From Alicyclobacillus kakegawensis NBRC 103104 (GTDB lineage Bacteria > Bacillota > Bacilli > Alicyclobacillales > Alicyclobacillaceae): a stretch of DNA of 64,000 nucleotides. Within the stretch, counting starts at the first letter, position 1. Every line of letters starts with the position of its first letter. This document shows, one piece after another, positions 9,663 through 18,733 of the stretch. A program made the translations under genes and the position numbers. The stretch is taken from positions 62,001-126,000 of the forward strand of contig NZ_BCRP01000005.1 in the NCBI RefSeq assembly GCF_001552655.1. The letters are read 5' to 3'. The notes beneath the pieces were generated by a model. It saw nothing but the letters and a program-made list of their open reading frames with translations, was not told the DNA's origin and did no database searches.

Positions 9663-9825
9663 GAACGATTGATGACCGATGGTTGACGTCCAAGAAGGCT
9701 GTGTCCACAATCTACAAACCTGTTTCTCCGCCTACCCCGGCGGGGCCTGCCTCCCCCGCCGGACGGGAGACCGAGACCAAGTCTGCTGGGACACAACAAT
9801 ACAAATAGACGTATGCCACCGGCAT

Positions 9826-10002
9826 CCTTCTTTCATCCGGACTATACCGTCGGTACTGGAATCTCACCAGTTCCTGCGCCCAAGAGCATGGCCACCGTCG
9901 CGGCCGGCCCGTGGGCGCTCGTGGACTTCACGCACCGCCGTGCGCTTCACCACCGATCGGGAATTGGCGCGGCCATCGGCCTTCGCCTCACCCTGCCCCG
10001 AA
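9826..10002 (-). ncRNA. FMN riboswitch (RFN element)
   Basis: Reading the minus strand, the conserved blocks occur in order: TTCGGGGCAGGGTGA at the 5' end, then AATTCCCGATCGGTGGT, AGTCCACGAGC, GGAACTGGTGAGATTCCAGT, ACCGACGGTATAGTC and GGATGAAAGAAGG at the 3' end. This is the RFN consensus, which binds FMN and represses riboflavin genes. It precedes a terminator hairpin and ribD, so FMN should promote termination. Confidence 0.95.
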
Positions 10003-10041
10003 GGATTGCCGTGTACTCGGTTTCCAGTTGTCGCATACTTA

Positions 10042-10070
10042 ATCATAGAACAAGCGGCCAAGAATCGCAA
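10042..10070 (-). promoter_or_regulatory. Sigma-A promoter of the rib operon
   Basis: Minus-strand TTGCGA, 17 bp, TATGAT. The predicted transcript starts about 30 bases before the FMN aptamer. The stretch 10003-10310 otherwise holds only this promoter and the untranslated leader of the divergent potassium transporter gene. Confidence 0.6.
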
Positions 10071-10310
10071 CATAGCCGCGATTTCACGCGCATTTTCACG
10101 ATTCCGTTCGCGCGTCCCCCTCCGCCTCGCGTAAGACCGCAAGGAAGGCGTATGAATTCGCTTTCATCGTCCGTTTTGCGGTTTGCGGACGCGCCATCGC
10201 ATCCTGTAGAGTCTTGGCGTCAAGCGACATCCGTGCGCGATCCGCACGCCTCCCCACGCACGCGCGTGTCGGCAAATCCTCAACAACGTTACGACTGGAG
10301 ACGTGACATT

Positions 10311-12191
10311 ATGGCAGCGAGTTTGAAACGCTTGGTTGTCGGCCGGCCACTCAAGACGAAGGAGAGCCAGCGTGTCCGCATAGGCGTCTTGCAGGGCATG
10401 GCGCTGCTCACCCCCGACGCTCTGTCGAGCGTCGCCTACGCGACCGACCAGATGGAATCGGTGTTGGCGGTCCTCATCACCGCCGGAGCCGCCCAAGCGA
10501 CCGTCTCCGATGTGCTCGGGTATTCCATGCTCGGCACCGGCCTCATCGTCATCCTGGCGTTTCTTTTATATTTAGCATATCGAAACATCATCCACCACTA
10601 CCCGCAGGGCGGTGGCGCCTACGCCATCGGCCTCAACGACCTGGGACGATACTGGGGCCTGTCGGCGGCCGCCACCTTGATCATCGGCTACACGCTGACT
10701 GTGGCCGTCTCCATCGCTGCCGGAGTGGACGCCATCGGCCCGGAGATACCGTGGGTGAACGACCACAAGCTGCTCTGCAATGTGCTCTTGACCCTGCTCA
10801 TCATGCTGCTCAACCTGCGCGGAATCGGCGAATCGGCGACCGTGCTGGTCCCCTTCACCTACCTGTTCATCGCCTGCATCGGCGCGGTTGGCGTCGCCGC
10901 CGTCGTCGGGGCCATCCGCCACCCAGCCGCCATCACCGCGCCGACACCTGCCGGCATGCACGCCCTCGGTGGCATGAGCCTGTTTCTGTTCCTCAAGATG
11001 TTTGCCAGCGGCTGCAGCGCCCTGACCGGGGTCGAGGCGGTCTCCAACTCCGTCCCGGTCTTCCGCGATCCGTCCGCCAAGCGCGCCGCCCGCACGCTGC
11101 TGTCGCTGATCATCACGCTGTCCATGCTGTTCCTCATCGTATCCGGTGTCGCCACGCTGCACGGGCTGCAGTACAACCCGAACGACCCGCTCATCAACCA
11201 GGAGGCGCACGTGGTGTTCGGTCCGTCCCTGGCCGGCCGCATCGCCGCCGTGATTGTCTCGCTGGCGACCATGTGCATCCTGGTCATCGCGGCCAACACC
11301 GCCTTTGCCGGCTGTCCGGCGCTGTGGTCGTCGATGGCCCGCGACGGGTTTATGCCCAGGTGGATGCAGCACAAGGGGGATCGATTGGTTTACAGCAACG
11401 GAATTGTGTTCCTGACCATCATCTCCCTCGCCCTGACGCTTGTCTTCGACGCCCGCGTGGAGCGATTGATTCCCCTCTACGCGGTGAGCGTGTTCTACAC
11501 GTTCTCCGTGTCGCAGCTGGGCATGCTGGTGCGGCAACTGCGTGAGCGTCAAAAGAACTGGCTATGGCCGACCATCGGAACCGGCTTTGGTTTCATCATG
11601 ACTGTCGCCGCCTGCCTGGTATTCGCCATCACGCGTTTTTTCGACGGAGCATGGCTGGTCCTGGTGTGCGTCCCGTTGTTGGTGGTGATGTTCTCCAAGA
11701 TCAAAGCGCATTACGAGCAGGTCAAGTGTGACCTGCGCTACGACTTCTCCCAGCCGTTCACGTCAAAGGGGGACAGCATCACCATCGTTCCGATTGCCTC
11801 CGTCAACAAGGCATCGGTACAGGCCCTGCGCTACGCAGTGGACAACTTCAAGCATGTGATTGCTGTGACGGTGATCGCCAACGAGTCGGAGGAAGAGATG
11901 CGCGAGGCCACCGAAAAGATCCAGCGCGACTGGGACCGCCTGCAAAGCGGGGTACCGCTGGTCGTCATCCACTCCCAGTACCGCAACGTCGCGAAGCGGC
12001 TGCAGCGGTTTGTCGAGTTTGAGCTGCACAAGTATAACCCCGACAACATCACCGTGGTGATCCCACAGTTCATCACCACCCGCTGGTGGCACAAGCTCCT
12101 GCACAACAAGACGGGTGGACTGCTGATGGCCTGGCTGTTGCTGGGCAAATCCGTAAAGGTGGTGTCGGTGCCCTACCGGTTGTCCCGCTGA
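10311..12191 (+). CDS. KimA-like potassium transporter (APC superfamily)
   Basis: Integral membrane protein of 626 residues, close to the length of Bacillus KimA (YdaO), a high-affinity K+/H+ symporter. The N terminus has the KimA-type stretch TPDALSSVAYATDQM, followed by about 12 hydrophobic segments to residue ~450 and a soluble C-terminal domain of ~150 residues (VTVIANESEEEM ... VVIHSQYRN). This C-terminal domain is where c-di-AMP acts in relatives. The frame is open upstream to 9813 but those residues overlap the rib leader; the ATG at 10311 has a TGGAG site. Unlike several relatives, no c-di-AMP riboswitch is visible upstream. A generic amino-acid permease is the alternative. Confidence 0.75.
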   Translation: MAASLKRLVVGRPLKTKESQRVRIGVLQGMALLTPDALSSVAYATDQMESVLAVLITAGAAQATVSDVLGYSMLGTGLIVILAFLLYLAYRNIIHHYPQGGGAYAIGLNDLGRYWGLSAAATLIIGYTLTVAVSIAAGVDAIGPEIPWVNDHKLLCNVLLTLLIMLLNLRGIGESATVLVPFTYLFIACIGAVGVAAVVGAIRHPAAITAPTPAGMHALGGMSLFLFLKMFASGCSALTGVEAVSNSVPVFRDPSAKRAARTLLSLIITLSMLFLIVSGVATLHGLQYNPNDPLINQEAHVVFGPSLAGRIAAVIVSLATMCILVIAANTAFAGCPALWSSMARDGFMPRWMQHKGDRLVYSNGIVFLTIISLALTLVFDARVERLIPLYAVSVFYTFSVSQLGMLVRQLRERQKNWLWPTIGTGFGFIMTVAACLVFAITRFFDGAWLVLVCVPLLVVMFSKIKAHYEQVKCDLRYDFSQPFTSKGDSITIVPIASVNKASVQALRYAVDNFKHVIAVTVIANESEEEMREATEKIQRDWDRLQSGVPLVVIHSQYRNVAKRLQRFVEFELHKYNPDNITVVIPQFITTRWWHKLLHNKTGGLLMAWLLLGKSVKVVSVPYRLSR

Positions 12192-12247
12192 TGAAGGATG
12201 CGGGCCCGGCCGCCTTCGTAAGTCCGCCTTCGTCAGTCACAGAAGAC

Positions 12248-12279
12248 AAAAAAAATCGGCGCATCCGAGCGGTTGCGCC
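12248..12279 (-). terminator. Rho-independent terminator of the beta-galactosidase gene
   Basis: Minus-strand stem GGCGCA/TGCGCC with an inner loop, followed by GATTTTTTTTG. It lies 170 bases after the GH42 stop. The intervening 12280-12447 shows nothing else recognisable. Confidence 0.85.
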
Positions 12280-12447
12280 TTCCTAGGGGAAAAGGGTTGT
12301 CTACAATATAACACTTGCCCTATGGACAATCCATCGGACTTTTGCCCGAATTGATATCGAACTTTTGTCCATGTAACCTGGTTGGAATGAACTATGCGGA
12401 TCTGACAAGTTCCCTCATCATCGGGACGCACAACCGCGCAAAGGCGG

Positions 12448-14553
12448 CTATAGTTTCAGCACCCGCACACCCCGCGCCTGCAGACGCAGGGCTTCCCCCA
12501 CCGCGTCCCCAGTCCACGCGTCCCTCAACGCGCCGGATATGCCCTCAAGCGCGATGGTCTGCTCCGCGTCTGTGTGGTTGAGTAGGAACAAAAAGCGCGA
12601 TCCGCCCGGCTGCTCCCGCCATACCGCCTCTACACCAGCGGGCGTTGCCAAGGCGGGCTCCACTCCGGCTGCAAAGGTCACGGAAACCAGCAACCGCCTG
12701 ATGGCGTCCACGTCCGGCCGCGTGCCTACATAAACAGCGACACCCTGCCCGAAATGGTGCGCCGTCACAGCCGCCCGGCCGGCGTAAAAATCGGCCCCAA
12801 ACTCGGCTAGCGGTTGCGCGCCCTCCAGCACAATGACATCCGCCCACAGGTCGCCGGAGAATGTCTCGGGCAGCGCGTCCCGTAGGCCCCCTGCGTCTAT
12901 GGCCCCGGATGTCTCTGCACCAAGCCCGCCGGTTCCGGGAACGGGCAAAGCTGTACCGGTGTACCGGCAGGGAACCTGTTGACGCGGGAGGAACGGATCG
13001 AACTCTTCGACGTACATGCCCAGCACCTTCCTGAGCGGCGCCGGGTATCCGCCCAGGTGCACACGCTCATTTTCGTCGACGATGCCTGAGAAAAACGTGG
13101 TCAAGAACACCCCGCCCCGGCGCACATAGTCGGCGATGCCGCTGGCCGCGCGCTCGGTCAGCAGGTACAGGTGCGGCGCCAACACCAGTTTGTATTTGGA
13201 CAGGTCCGCCTCCGGGGGGACAAAGTCGACGGCGACGTTCTGCTCGAATAAAGGCCGGTACCAGCGCAGCAGTTCATCCAGGTAGCGGATGTCCTGGCTC
13301 GGCTTTGAACCCAGCTCCAACGCCCACCAGTTGGCCCAGTCGAACAGGATGGCCACCTGCGCCCGGACGCGGCTGCCTACAACCCCGGCCAGCCCTCGCA
13401 GCTCCTGCCCCAGCTGTGCGACCTCGCGAAACACGCGGGTGTGGCTGCCGGCGTGCGGCAGCATGGCGCCGTGGAATTTTTCGGCTCCGGCGCGGGAGGC
13501 GCGCCACTGGAAGAACAGGATGCCATCCCCGCCCCGCGCTATCGTCTGGTAGCTCCACAGCCGCGTCACGCCCGGGCGCTTGAGGGGATTCTGCGGTCGC
13601 CAGTTGACCTGGCTGGCCGTCTGTTCCATCAAGAGGAACGGCTGCCCCTGCTTCAGGCTGCGCATCAGGTCGTGCGACATCGCGGCCAGCACAGGGATGC
13701 CGGCGGTCGGCTCGGGATAGCTGTCCCAGGTCACCAGGTCCATGTGCTGGGCCAACTTGAAGTAGTCAATCGGTTTGAAGAAGCCCATCAGGTTGGTCAT
13801 CACCGGGACGTGGGGCGTGACCTGCTTCAGAACGTCGCTCTCTGCCACGTACAACGCAATCAGGCTGTCCGACATGAAGCGGGCGTAATCCAGCTGCTGC
13901 GCCGGGTTGGCGTACGTCGGAGTCTTGCGCGGGAGCGGAATTTCACTCCAGTCATAATAGGTTTGACTCCAAAACGCGGTGCCCCAGCGGTCGTTCAGCT
14001 CCTCCAGGCTCCCGTAGCGCGCCTTCAACCAGCCGCGAAAGGCGGCCTCGCAGCGCGGACAAAAGCAGCGCGACACGTGGCAGCCGTACTCGTTGTTGAC
14101 GTGCCACATCGCCAGCGCGGGATGGTCTTTGTAGTGCTCTGCCAGCGCGCGCACCAACCGCCGACTGTACTCTTGGTATTCGAGGCTGTTGGGGCAATAG
14201 TGCTGACGCGATCCGTGCGAGTAGCGCACCCCGTTTTCATCCACCGGCAACACCTCGGGATGGCGCACCACCAGCCACGCCGGCGGCGACGCCGTGGCCG
14301 TCGCCAAATTGACCGCGATGCCGTTTTGCCACAGCAAGTTCACCACTTCGTCCAACCAGGAGAAATCGAACTGCCCAGGTGACGGTTCCAGCTTGGCCCA
14401 GCCAAAAACGGCCAGACTCACCATGTTGACACCCGCTTCGCGCATCAGCCTGACGTCTTCCTGCCACACCTCCTTCGGCCACTGCTCGGGATTGTAGTCG
14501 CCTCCGTAAAAGATGTGTTGGGGGCTTTGGGCAAATGGCAAAGTTCTCCGCAT
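12448..14553 (-). CDS. Beta-galactosidase, glycoside hydrolase family 42
   Basis: Cytosolic retaining beta-galactosidase of about 701 residues. The N terminus FYGGDYNPEQWP is typical of GH42. The acid/base Glu sits in WHVNNEYGCHV and the nucleophile Glu in LLMEQTASQVNWRPQN. Cysteines in CFCPRC match the family zinc site. No signal peptide. The ATG at 14553 is only adjacent to its GGAAGG, so a TTG at 14544 is an alternative start; the longer frame to 14652 runs through the promoter. The promoter and a LacI-type operator lie directly upstream and the LacI regulator is the next gene, so induction by the sugar substrate is likely. Its galactose product could feed galT/galK/galE. Confidence 0.93.
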   Translation of the reverse strand: MRRTLPFAQSPQHIFYGGDYNPEQWPKEVWQEDVRLMREAGVNMVSLAVFGWAKLEPSPGQFDFSWLDEVVNLLWQNGIAVNLATATASPPAWLVVRHPEVLPVDENGVRYSHGSRQHYCPNSLEYQEYSRRLVRALAEHYKDHPALAMWHVNNEYGCHVSRCFCPRCEAAFRGWLKARYGSLEELNDRWGTAFWSQTYYDWSEIPLPRKTPTYANPAQQLDYARFMSDSLIALYVAESDVLKQVTPHVPVMTNLMGFFKPIDYFKLAQHMDLVTWDSYPEPTAGIPVLAAMSHDLMRSLKQGQPFLLMEQTASQVNWRPQNPLKRPGVTRLWSYQTIARGGDGILFFQWRASRAGAEKFHGAMLPHAGSHTRVFREVAQLGQELRGLAGVVGSRVRAQVAILFDWANWWALELGSKPSQDIRYLDELLRWYRPLFEQNVAVDFVPPEADLSKYKLVLAPHLYLLTERAASGIADYVRRGGVFLTTFFSGIVDENERVHLGGYPAPLRKVLGMYVEEFDPFLPRQQVPCRYTGTALPVPGTGGLGAETSGAIDAGGLRDALPETFSGDLWADVIVLEGAQPLAEFGADFYAGRAAVTAHHFGQGVAVYVGTRPDVDAIRRLLVSVTFAAGVEPALATPAGVEAVWREQPGGSRFLFLLNHTDAEQTIALEGISGALRDAWTGDAVGEALRLQARGVRVLKL

Positions 14554-14597
14554 CCTTCCGCTTGTGGTTTCGTGACCACATTCGACCCAAGGCGCAC

Positions 14598-14609
14598 GAA
14601 AGCGGTTAC
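14598..14609 (-). promoter_or_regulatory. Putative LacI-family operator
   Basis: GAAAGCGGTTAC, a LacI-type pseudo-palindrome around a central CG, located about 14 bases downstream of the -10 box of the beta-galactosidase promoter. A related half-conserved copy, GAAACCGCT, lies at 14676-14684. The pair sits on both sides of the promoter. Confidence 0.45.
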
Positions 14610-14622
14610 CTAACATGGCCCC

Positions 14623-14652
14623 ATAGTAATTCGATTGCGATTCGCTTGTCAA
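14623..14652 (-). promoter_or_regulatory. Sigma-A promoter of the beta-galactosidase gene
   Basis: Minus-strand TTGACA, 18 bp, TACTAT, 70-100 bases upstream of the GH42 start. Confidence 0.7.
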
Positions 14653-14694
14653 TACCGAAATAGGCGAATACGGCCGAAACCGCTGGCAGCCGGC

Positions 14695-15711
14695 CTAGAG
14701 CTCAGAGGGCAGGCAGGATTTCACCGACTCGCGCAGCACCAGGGTGGTCGAAACCTCCACCGCGCGCGGCGCGGCGGCGTCTCCATGGATTTGCGCCAGC
14801 ATCTGCTCCATGAGGACGCTGCCAATCTGGCGCTTCGGGATGCGAATGGTGGAGAGGGTCGGTGTGACCAAACTGGCGATCTCCAAATCATCCACTCCGG
14901 TCAGGGACACGTCGTCAGGCACCCTCAGGCCATGCTCGACCAACGCACGCATGGCCCCTACCGCAATCAGGTCGTTGGTCGCGCAGATGGCGGTGAAAGA
15001 ACGCCCGCGGTCCAACAGGTCGCATACCGTCTGGTAACCGCAGGTGAGTGTGTCCTGATGGTCGGGAAAGAGGCGGGTCAGGGATTCGTCCAGCGGGATG
15101 CCGTTGGCCTCCAGCGCGTCTTGATACCCCAAATAGCGCGGGTTTTGAGCCGGACGCGAAAACTGGTAGCCCATAAACACAATGCGCCTGTGCCCGAGCG
15201 AGATCAGGTGCTCTGTGCACTCCCGCATGGCCCGCCGCAGGTCGACGTAGACGTGCGGCAAGTCGGGATGGCGCTCGCGGTCACAGTACAGACTGACCGG
15301 CAGCCGCCCAGCCAACTCGGATAACGGCACAATCTTCTCCATTTCATACGGGGCTAGCAAGATCATTCCATCGTAGAACCCGGACAGGACGACATCCAGG
15401 TACTCGCGCTTCTCGTACGTCAGGCTGTACAGAGAAAATGTGTAGTCGTGGGCCAGCGCCGTCTCCTCGATGCCAGCGACGATCTCCAGATAGAAGGAGT
15501 TGCTGATGGAGGGAGTGATGCAGGCCACCTGCCTGGACTGCTGCATCCGCAGACTGCGCGCCAGCCGATTGGGAACATAGTTCAATTCCTGAATGGCCTG
15601 ACGCACCCGCTTGCGCACGTCATCGGCCACATACCCGTTGTCGTTGAGGACCCGCGACACGGTGGACGGAGAGACCCCGGCGAGCCGGGCGACATCGCGA
15701 CGTGTGGCCAC
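14695..15711 (-). CDS. LacI-family transcriptional regulator
   Basis: DNA-binding repressor of 338 residues. The N-terminal helix-turn-helix and hinge are clear: RRDVARLAGVSPSTVSRVLN, then LNYVPNRLARSL. The remainder is a periplasmic-binding-protein fold for a sugar effector (ITPSISNSFYLEIVAGIE ... ICATNDLIAVGAMRAL ... TGVDDLEIA). It starts at a GTG with a GAGGGGG site and lies immediately upstream of the GH42 gene, in the same direction and separated by its promoter/operator. It is therefore the probable local regulator of beta-galactosidase; the effector is not visible. Confidence 0.92.
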   Translation of the reverse strand: MATRRDVARLAGVSPSTVSRVLNDNGYVADDVRKRVRQAIQELNYVPNRLARSLRMQQSRQVACITPSISNSFYLEIVAGIEETALAHDYTFSLYSLTYEKREYLDVVLSGFYDGMILLAPYEMEKIVPLSELAGRLPVSLYCDRERHPDLPHVYVDLRRAMRECTEHLISLGHRRIVFMGYQFSRPAQNPRYLGYQDALEANGIPLDESLTRLFPDHQDTLTCGYQTVCDLLDRGRSFTAICATNDLIAVGAMRALVEHGLRVPDDVSLTGVDDLEIASLVTPTLSTIRIPKRQIGSVLMEQMLAQIHGDAAAPRAVEVSTTLVLRESVKSCLPSEL

Positions 15712-15749
15712 GCCCTCACCCCCTCAAGGAAAAGTTGGCCGAAACGAGT

Positions 15750-16613
15750 TCAACCGCGGCGCAAACGCACCACAGTCTCGGCCTGATAGAAAACCTTGGA
15801 ATACGGCGGCACGCTCTCGGTCACCCAGGCATTGCTGCCGATAACCGAATGGTGCCCAATGACGGTATCCCCGCCGAGCACGGTGGCATTGGCGTACAAT
15901 ACGACGCCGTCCTCAATCGTCGGATGGCGCTTTGTCCGGCGCACCATCAGCCCCGCCTCGTCGCGCGGCAGGTGCAATGCGCCAATGGTGACCCCCTGAT
16001 AGATCTTGACGTGATCCCCGACCACCGCCGTCTCGCCCACGACAATCCCGGTGGCATGGTCAATCATGATGCCGCGGCCGATGGTGGCGCCTGGGTGGAT
16101 GTCCACTCCGGTCAAGCGGTGGGCGTATTCAGTCATCATGCGTGGCAGCAATGGCACATCCAGCCGGTACAGAGCGTTGGCGACACGATAGATGAGCAGC
16201 GCCTGCAAGCCTGGGTAAGTCAGGATGATCTCGTCATAGCCGGTTGCGGCCGGGTCATTGTTATAGGTCTCCAGTACATCGTCGTAAAGCATGGCCTGCA
16301 GGTCGGGCAGCCTGGCAATCAAGAGGTCCGCTTTTGCGTCGGCCTCCGCCCGCGATTCGGGTGTGAACTCCTTATCATAGCAACGCTGGAACAAGGCCCG
16401 ATGGATCTGCCCGGCAAGGGTCACGTGCAGGTCGTCGACGACATCGCCATGGCTGCGACCGGCTTCGGGAGGAAAATAGTTGCAGGCCATCAACTGCTTG
16501 ACGAGTTGGACAATCCGCCGAATCCCCTCCGGCTCGGGATGGCAAGCGCGACCTTCAAACCACTCGCAGCTTTGCCTTTTCATCTGTAGGGCGATGTCGT
16601 GTCGCGAACTCAC
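15750..16613 (-). CDS. cysE: Serine O-acetyltransferase (long form)
   Basis: Transfers acetyl from acetyl-CoA to serine, making O-acetylserine for cysteine synthesis. The 287-residue product has an alpha-helical N-terminal half and a C-terminal left-handed beta-helix of hexapeptide repeats (TGVDIHPGATIGRGIMIDH, GIVVGETAVVG, GVTIGALHL). The conserved DHATG and GETA motifs carry the catalytic residues. The GTG start has GAGGAGG 7 bases upstream. No cysteine synthase or T-box leader is nearby; the lacI gene starts 38 bases downstream, so they may share a transcript although functionally unrelated. Confidence 0.88.
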   Translation of the reverse strand: MSSRHDIALQMKRQSCEWFEGRACHPEPEGIRRIVQLVKQLMACNYFPPEAGRSHGDVVDDLHVTLAGQIHRALFQRCYDKEFTPESRAEADAKADLLIARLPDLQAMLYDDVLETYNNDPAATGYDEIILTYPGLQALLIYRVANALYRLDVPLLPRMMTEYAHRLTGVDIHPGATIGRGIMIDHATGIVVGETAVVGDHVKIYQGVTIGALHLPRDEAGLMVRRTKRHPTIEDGVVLYANATVLGGDTVIGHHSVIGSNAWVTESVPPYSKVFYQAETVVRLRRG

Positions 16614-16676
16614 CGCAAAACCTCCTCATAGCGCAAAATCAGGACCCGACCTGGAATCATGAAAGATAGACGCGGA

Positions 16677-16705
16677 TTGACAGATAGGCGCCCCCGCGTT
16701 ACATT
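16677..16705 (+). promoter_or_regulatory. Sigma-A promoter of the Fur-family gene
   Basis: TTGACA, 17 bp, TACATT on the plus strand. Just downstream, at 16703-16726, TTGCGTATGCAA and AAAACGATTTT form short dyads that could be an autoregulatory site. Confidence 0.65.
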
Positions 16706-16749
16706 GCGTATGCAAAACGATTTTCGATAGCCCGCGAGAGTGAGAGATT

Positions 16750-17190
16750 ATGGATAAAGAACGGTTGCGGCAACTCCTGCACGAACAAAATTTTCGCCTG
16801 ACGCGCGAACGGGAATCCCTGCTGGAACTGTTCGTGCAGTCCGGGCGCATGTTGACCCCGGCACAGCTGCACAAATGGGCGCAGGAACACGGCGCGCGCG
16901 TCGGATTAACCACAGTATACCGACTCCTTGAGGTCCTGACAAAGGTCGGCGCGGCAATGCCGTTTTTGGTGGAAGGCAACATCTACTACGCGTTTTGCAG
17001 CGATGGCCACCACCACCACTTCGTGTGCCTCTCCTGCCACCGTGTGCACGAGCTCCGCGAATGCCCGTCCTTCCTGCACGTGCCGAGGGAGTTTCAGGTC
17101 GAATCCCACCGGGCGGACCTGTTTGGCACGTGCCCCCATTGCCAGTCGGCCGCGCTCGGCGACGCGGCCGGAACCGGCCTGACGCCATAG
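16750..17190 (+). CDS. Fur-family metal-responsive repressor (Zur-like)
   Basis: Transcription factor of 146 residues with an N-terminal winged helix (RLTRERESLLELFVQSG ... GLTTVYRLLEVLTKVGA). The C-terminal metal-binding/dimer domain has HHHHFVCLSCHRVHEL, and a second Cys pair (CPHC) completes the structural zinc site. These features fit Zur or Fur; the neighbouring divergent NRAMP importer would also fit a manganese role, but MntR-type boxes there argue that another regulator controls it. No metal-efflux or ABC zinc importer genes are in the window, so the metal is unassigned. Confidence 0.85.
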   Translation: MDKERLRQLLHEQNFRLTRERESLLELFVQSGRMLTPAQLHKWAQEHGARVGLTTVYRLLEVLTKVGAAMPFLVEGNIYYAFCSDGHHHHFVCLSCHRVHELRECPSFLHVPREFQVESHRADLFGTCPHCQSAALGDAAGTGLTP

Positions 17191-17303
17191 CCCCCTGGCT
17201 CCACAGCATGTGTTCGCCAGGTTGTGGGTACGGCGCCTGGACGGTTTTGCAACTGTATCCTGGAGAGGGCTGGCGCAGGCCAGAACGGAGAACTCAGATT
17301 TCC

Positions 17304-18653
17304 TCAGTCGCCTGCGCCCGTACAGGTCAGGTAGAGGAGGATCAGGTTTAAGCCAATCACCACGGCGGCAATCGCCCCGGACAAGGCGGTCAACCAACGC
17401 GGATTGGTCAGCCGGCCCATGACATCCCGCCGCCTCGTGAAGCCAATCAAGGAGACGAGCGGCGCCGGAAGCGCAAAGCTGAGCACCACTTGACTGATGA
17501 CCAGCGCCTGCATTGGATTGGTACCCCACGCGATAATGGCCAGCGTCGGCAACATCGTGACCAACCGCCGCACCCAGACCGGGATGGTGAATCCGACAAA
17601 GCCTTGCATGATCACCTGCCCGGCCATCGTCCCGACGACGGAACTAGAGAGGCCGGAAGCGAGCAGCGAAGCCAGAAACACGCCGGCAGCGGCAGGTCCC
17701 AACAACGGGGTCAGGGTGTGGAACGCCTGGCTGATGTCCAGCGTTCCGCCCACACGGCCGTAAAACGCCCGGGCAGCGGTGTACATCATGGCCAAGTTGA
17801 CCAACCCGGCCAGCGACATAGCGAGGACCACGTCCATGCGCTCAAACCGCTGAATGCGCACCGCCTCGCTCGTGGTCCGCGGCACGATGCGGTTTTGGGT
17901 GAGCCCAGAGTGCAAGTACACGGCATGAGGCATCACCGTGGCGCCGATTATGCCAGCGGCCAGGAGCACGCTGTTGGAATTCCCGAGCCATGGCGTCACC
18001 GCGTGCCGTGCAATCTGCGTCCAGTCCGGCGCCGAGAACACGGTTTCCAGCACGTAGCACAGCGCGATGGCCCCGAGCAGCGCCCCCACAAACACCTCCA
18101 GCGGGCGAAAGCCAAACCGCTCCAGGGTCAGCACCGCGTAGGTGATGATGCCGGTCAACACCGCGGCGGCGAAAAGCGGCATGCCAAACAGCAGGTTGAG
18201 CGCCAGACTCGCCCCCAAAAATTCAGCCACGTCGGTCGCCATGGCCGCGATTTCCGCCACAATCCAGAGCGTCCACGTGAGCGGGCGCGGGTAGTAGTCC
18301 CGACACAACTCCGGCAGGCTGCGGCCGGTGGCGATGCCGAGCTTCGCAGAGAGCGTCTGAATCACCATCGCCATCAGGTTGGCCAGCACGACCACCCATA
18401 GCATCCGGTACCCGTACGCCGCCCCCGCCTGCAGGTTGGTCGCATAGTTGCCTGGGTCCACGTAGGCGACGGCCGCAATCAAGGCCGGGCCTAGAAACGG
18501 CAGCAGGCGCCGCATCCCATGCCCGCCGGCCAGGGCCCCGCGCGCCGAGCGCACCGTGCGTTCAGAGACCGAGCTAGGCCGATACGCGGCCCGACGGTCC
18601 TTGCGGGGCCTGGATGATCCCTGTGTATTTCTGGAAACCACATAGTCGCTCAC
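17304..18653 (-). CDS. mntH: NRAMP divalent metal (manganese) importer
   Basis: Proton-coupled Mn2+/Fe2+ importer of the cytoplasmic membrane, about 449 residues with 11 hydrophobic segments. Both NRAMP signatures are present: DPGNYATN in the first helix and VMPHAVYLHSGL (MPH) in the sixth. The GTG at 18653 has AAGGAG upstream and gives a short hydrophilic N-terminal tail of about 45 residues, longer than usual. Two MntR-type boxes and a strong promoter precede it. It converges with the Fur-family gene. Confidence 0.94.
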   Translation of the reverse strand: MSDYVVSRNTQGSSRPRKDRRAAYRPSSVSERTVRSARGALAGGHGMRRLLPFLGPALIAAVAYVDPGNYATNLQAGAAYGYRMLWVVVLANLMAMVIQTLSAKLGIATGRSLPELCRDYYPRPLTWTLWIVAEIAAMATDVAEFLGASLALNLLFGMPLFAAAVLTGIITYAVLTLERFGFRPLEVFVGALLGAIALCYVLETVFSAPDWTQIARHAVTPWLGNSNSVLLAAGIIGATVMPHAVYLHSGLTQNRIVPRTTSEAVRIQRFERMDVVLAMSLAGLVNLAMMYTAARAFYGRVGGTLDISQAFHTLTPLLGPAAAGVFLASLLASGLSSSVVGTMAGQVIMQGFVGFTIPVWVRRLVTMLPTLAIIAWGTNPMQALVISQVVLSFALPAPLVSLIGFTRRRDVMGRLTNPRWLTALSGAIAAVVIGLNLILLYLTCTGAGD

Positions 18654-18684
18654 GGTATCGGTCTCCTTTTTCGCTTCAAGACAC

Positions 18685-18725
18685 AAAGTTTCACCAAGGA
18701 CAATATTTTTCCCTAAGGAAACTTT
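18685..18725 (-). promoter_or_regulatory. Pair of inverted MntR-type boxes in front of mntH
   Basis: Two 19-bp elements face away from each other: TTTTCCCTAAGGAAACTTT at 18707-18725 (plus) and TTGTCCTTGGTGAAACTTT at 18685-18703 (minus), identical at 14 of 19 positions. The first closely resembles the Bacillus MntR operator. They occupy about +2 to +42 relative to the expected transcript start, a position where a repressor blocks transcription. Confidence 0.7.
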
Positions 18726-18733
18726 ATGAGGCC

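Noticed and set aside
9813-10310. N-terminal extension of the KimA-like protein
   Set aside because: It would translate through the antisense of the FMN riboswitch and the rib promoter; composition is not protein-like.
16614-16676. T-box or S-box leader before cysE
   Set aside because: No T-box (AGGGUGGNACCGCG) or SAM-riboswitch blocks are visible in this short region.
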